Assembly: GCA_945890735.1 (NCBI GenBank)
Contig: CAMDCZ010000024.1
Span: 1-32,036, forward strand
Origin: Bordetella parapertussis
GTDB lineage: Bacteria; Pseudomonadota; Gammaproteobacteria; Burkholderiales; Burkholderiaceae_C
Direction: 5' to 3'
Length of the DNA: 32,036 bases
Shown here: piece after piece, positions 32,006 through 32,036 of the stretch
Position numbering within the stretch: the stretch's first letter is position 1
Layout: the number at the start of each line of letters is the position of its first letter
Position numbers and translations under genes: made by a program
Notes under the pieces: generated by a model
What the model saw: only the letters and a program-made list of their open reading frames with translations
What the model was told of the DNA's origin: nothing
Databases searched by the model: none

Positions 32006-32036
32006 ATGGTGGTGAATGCCATCAATGCACCACCAC

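Noticed and set aside
1..32036. CRISPR arrays, tRNA/rRNA genes, insertion sequences or transposases
   Set aside because: None seen: no regularly spaced direct repeats, no clover-leaf tRNA-like segments and no transposase motifs in any frame.

Overview
The window looks like a chromosomal piece of a betaproteobacterium of the order Burkholderiales, most likely a Comamonadaceae-type freshwater phototroph (Limnohabitans/Rhodoferax-like). This is inferred from the housekeeping context (uvrD, thrB of the APH type, polA, Rieske oxygenase-xseB-ispA) and from the photosynthesis gene order crtEF-bchXYZ-puf(B..A L M C)-crtADC, which matches the order I remember for Rubrivivax gelatinosus. No taxonomic search was possible.

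Left part (1-16.4 kb) is ordinary chromosome. It holds a 5'-truncated uvrD, a thrB/membrane-protein pair on the minus strand, polA, a Tat-exported dienelactone hydrolase-like enzyme, a ZIP metal transporter and a nitroreductase. A minus-strand block follows: an exported acetamidase/formamidase-like protein with a clear terminator, then a three-gene set (TAXI-like protein, unknown exported protein, HupE/UreJ-like membrane protein). Each of those three has a predicted mature protein that starts with histidine. Further on are a sulfurtransferase, an EamA transporter and a Rieske oxygenase.

Middle (16.2-17.9 kb): xseB-ispA-NnrU, read rightward up to the edge of the photosynthesis genes.

Right part (17.95-31.2 kb) is one rightward photosynthesis superoperon. 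crtE and crtF start carotenoid synthesis and O-methylation. bchXYZ encode chlorophyllide a oxidoreductase. puf genes encode LH1 beta, LH1 alpha, reaction centre L and M and the tetraheme cytochrome. crtA, crtD and crtC finish acyclic carotenoids, pointing to spheroidene/spheroidenone-type pigments. Two promoter regions, before crtE and before bchX, carry TGT-N12-ACA-type PpsR/CrtJ operators overlapping sigma70-like elements, so light/redox repression is likely. bchC, normally between crtF and bchX, is absent here.

Two small ORFs stand out. A 75-residue single-span membrane protein lies between pufB and pufA, with its own ribosome binding site and a stop codon inside the pufA ribosome binding site. 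A 41-codon ORF is coupled to the bchZ stop and ends on the pufB ribosome binding site, in the place where pufQ/pufK sit in Rhodobacter. The first is my main candidate for an undescribed component of the LH1-reaction centre or its assembly. The cluster ends at crtC, tail to tail with an enoyl-CoA hydratase-family gene, so the remaining bch, puh, crtB and crtI genes must be elsewhere.
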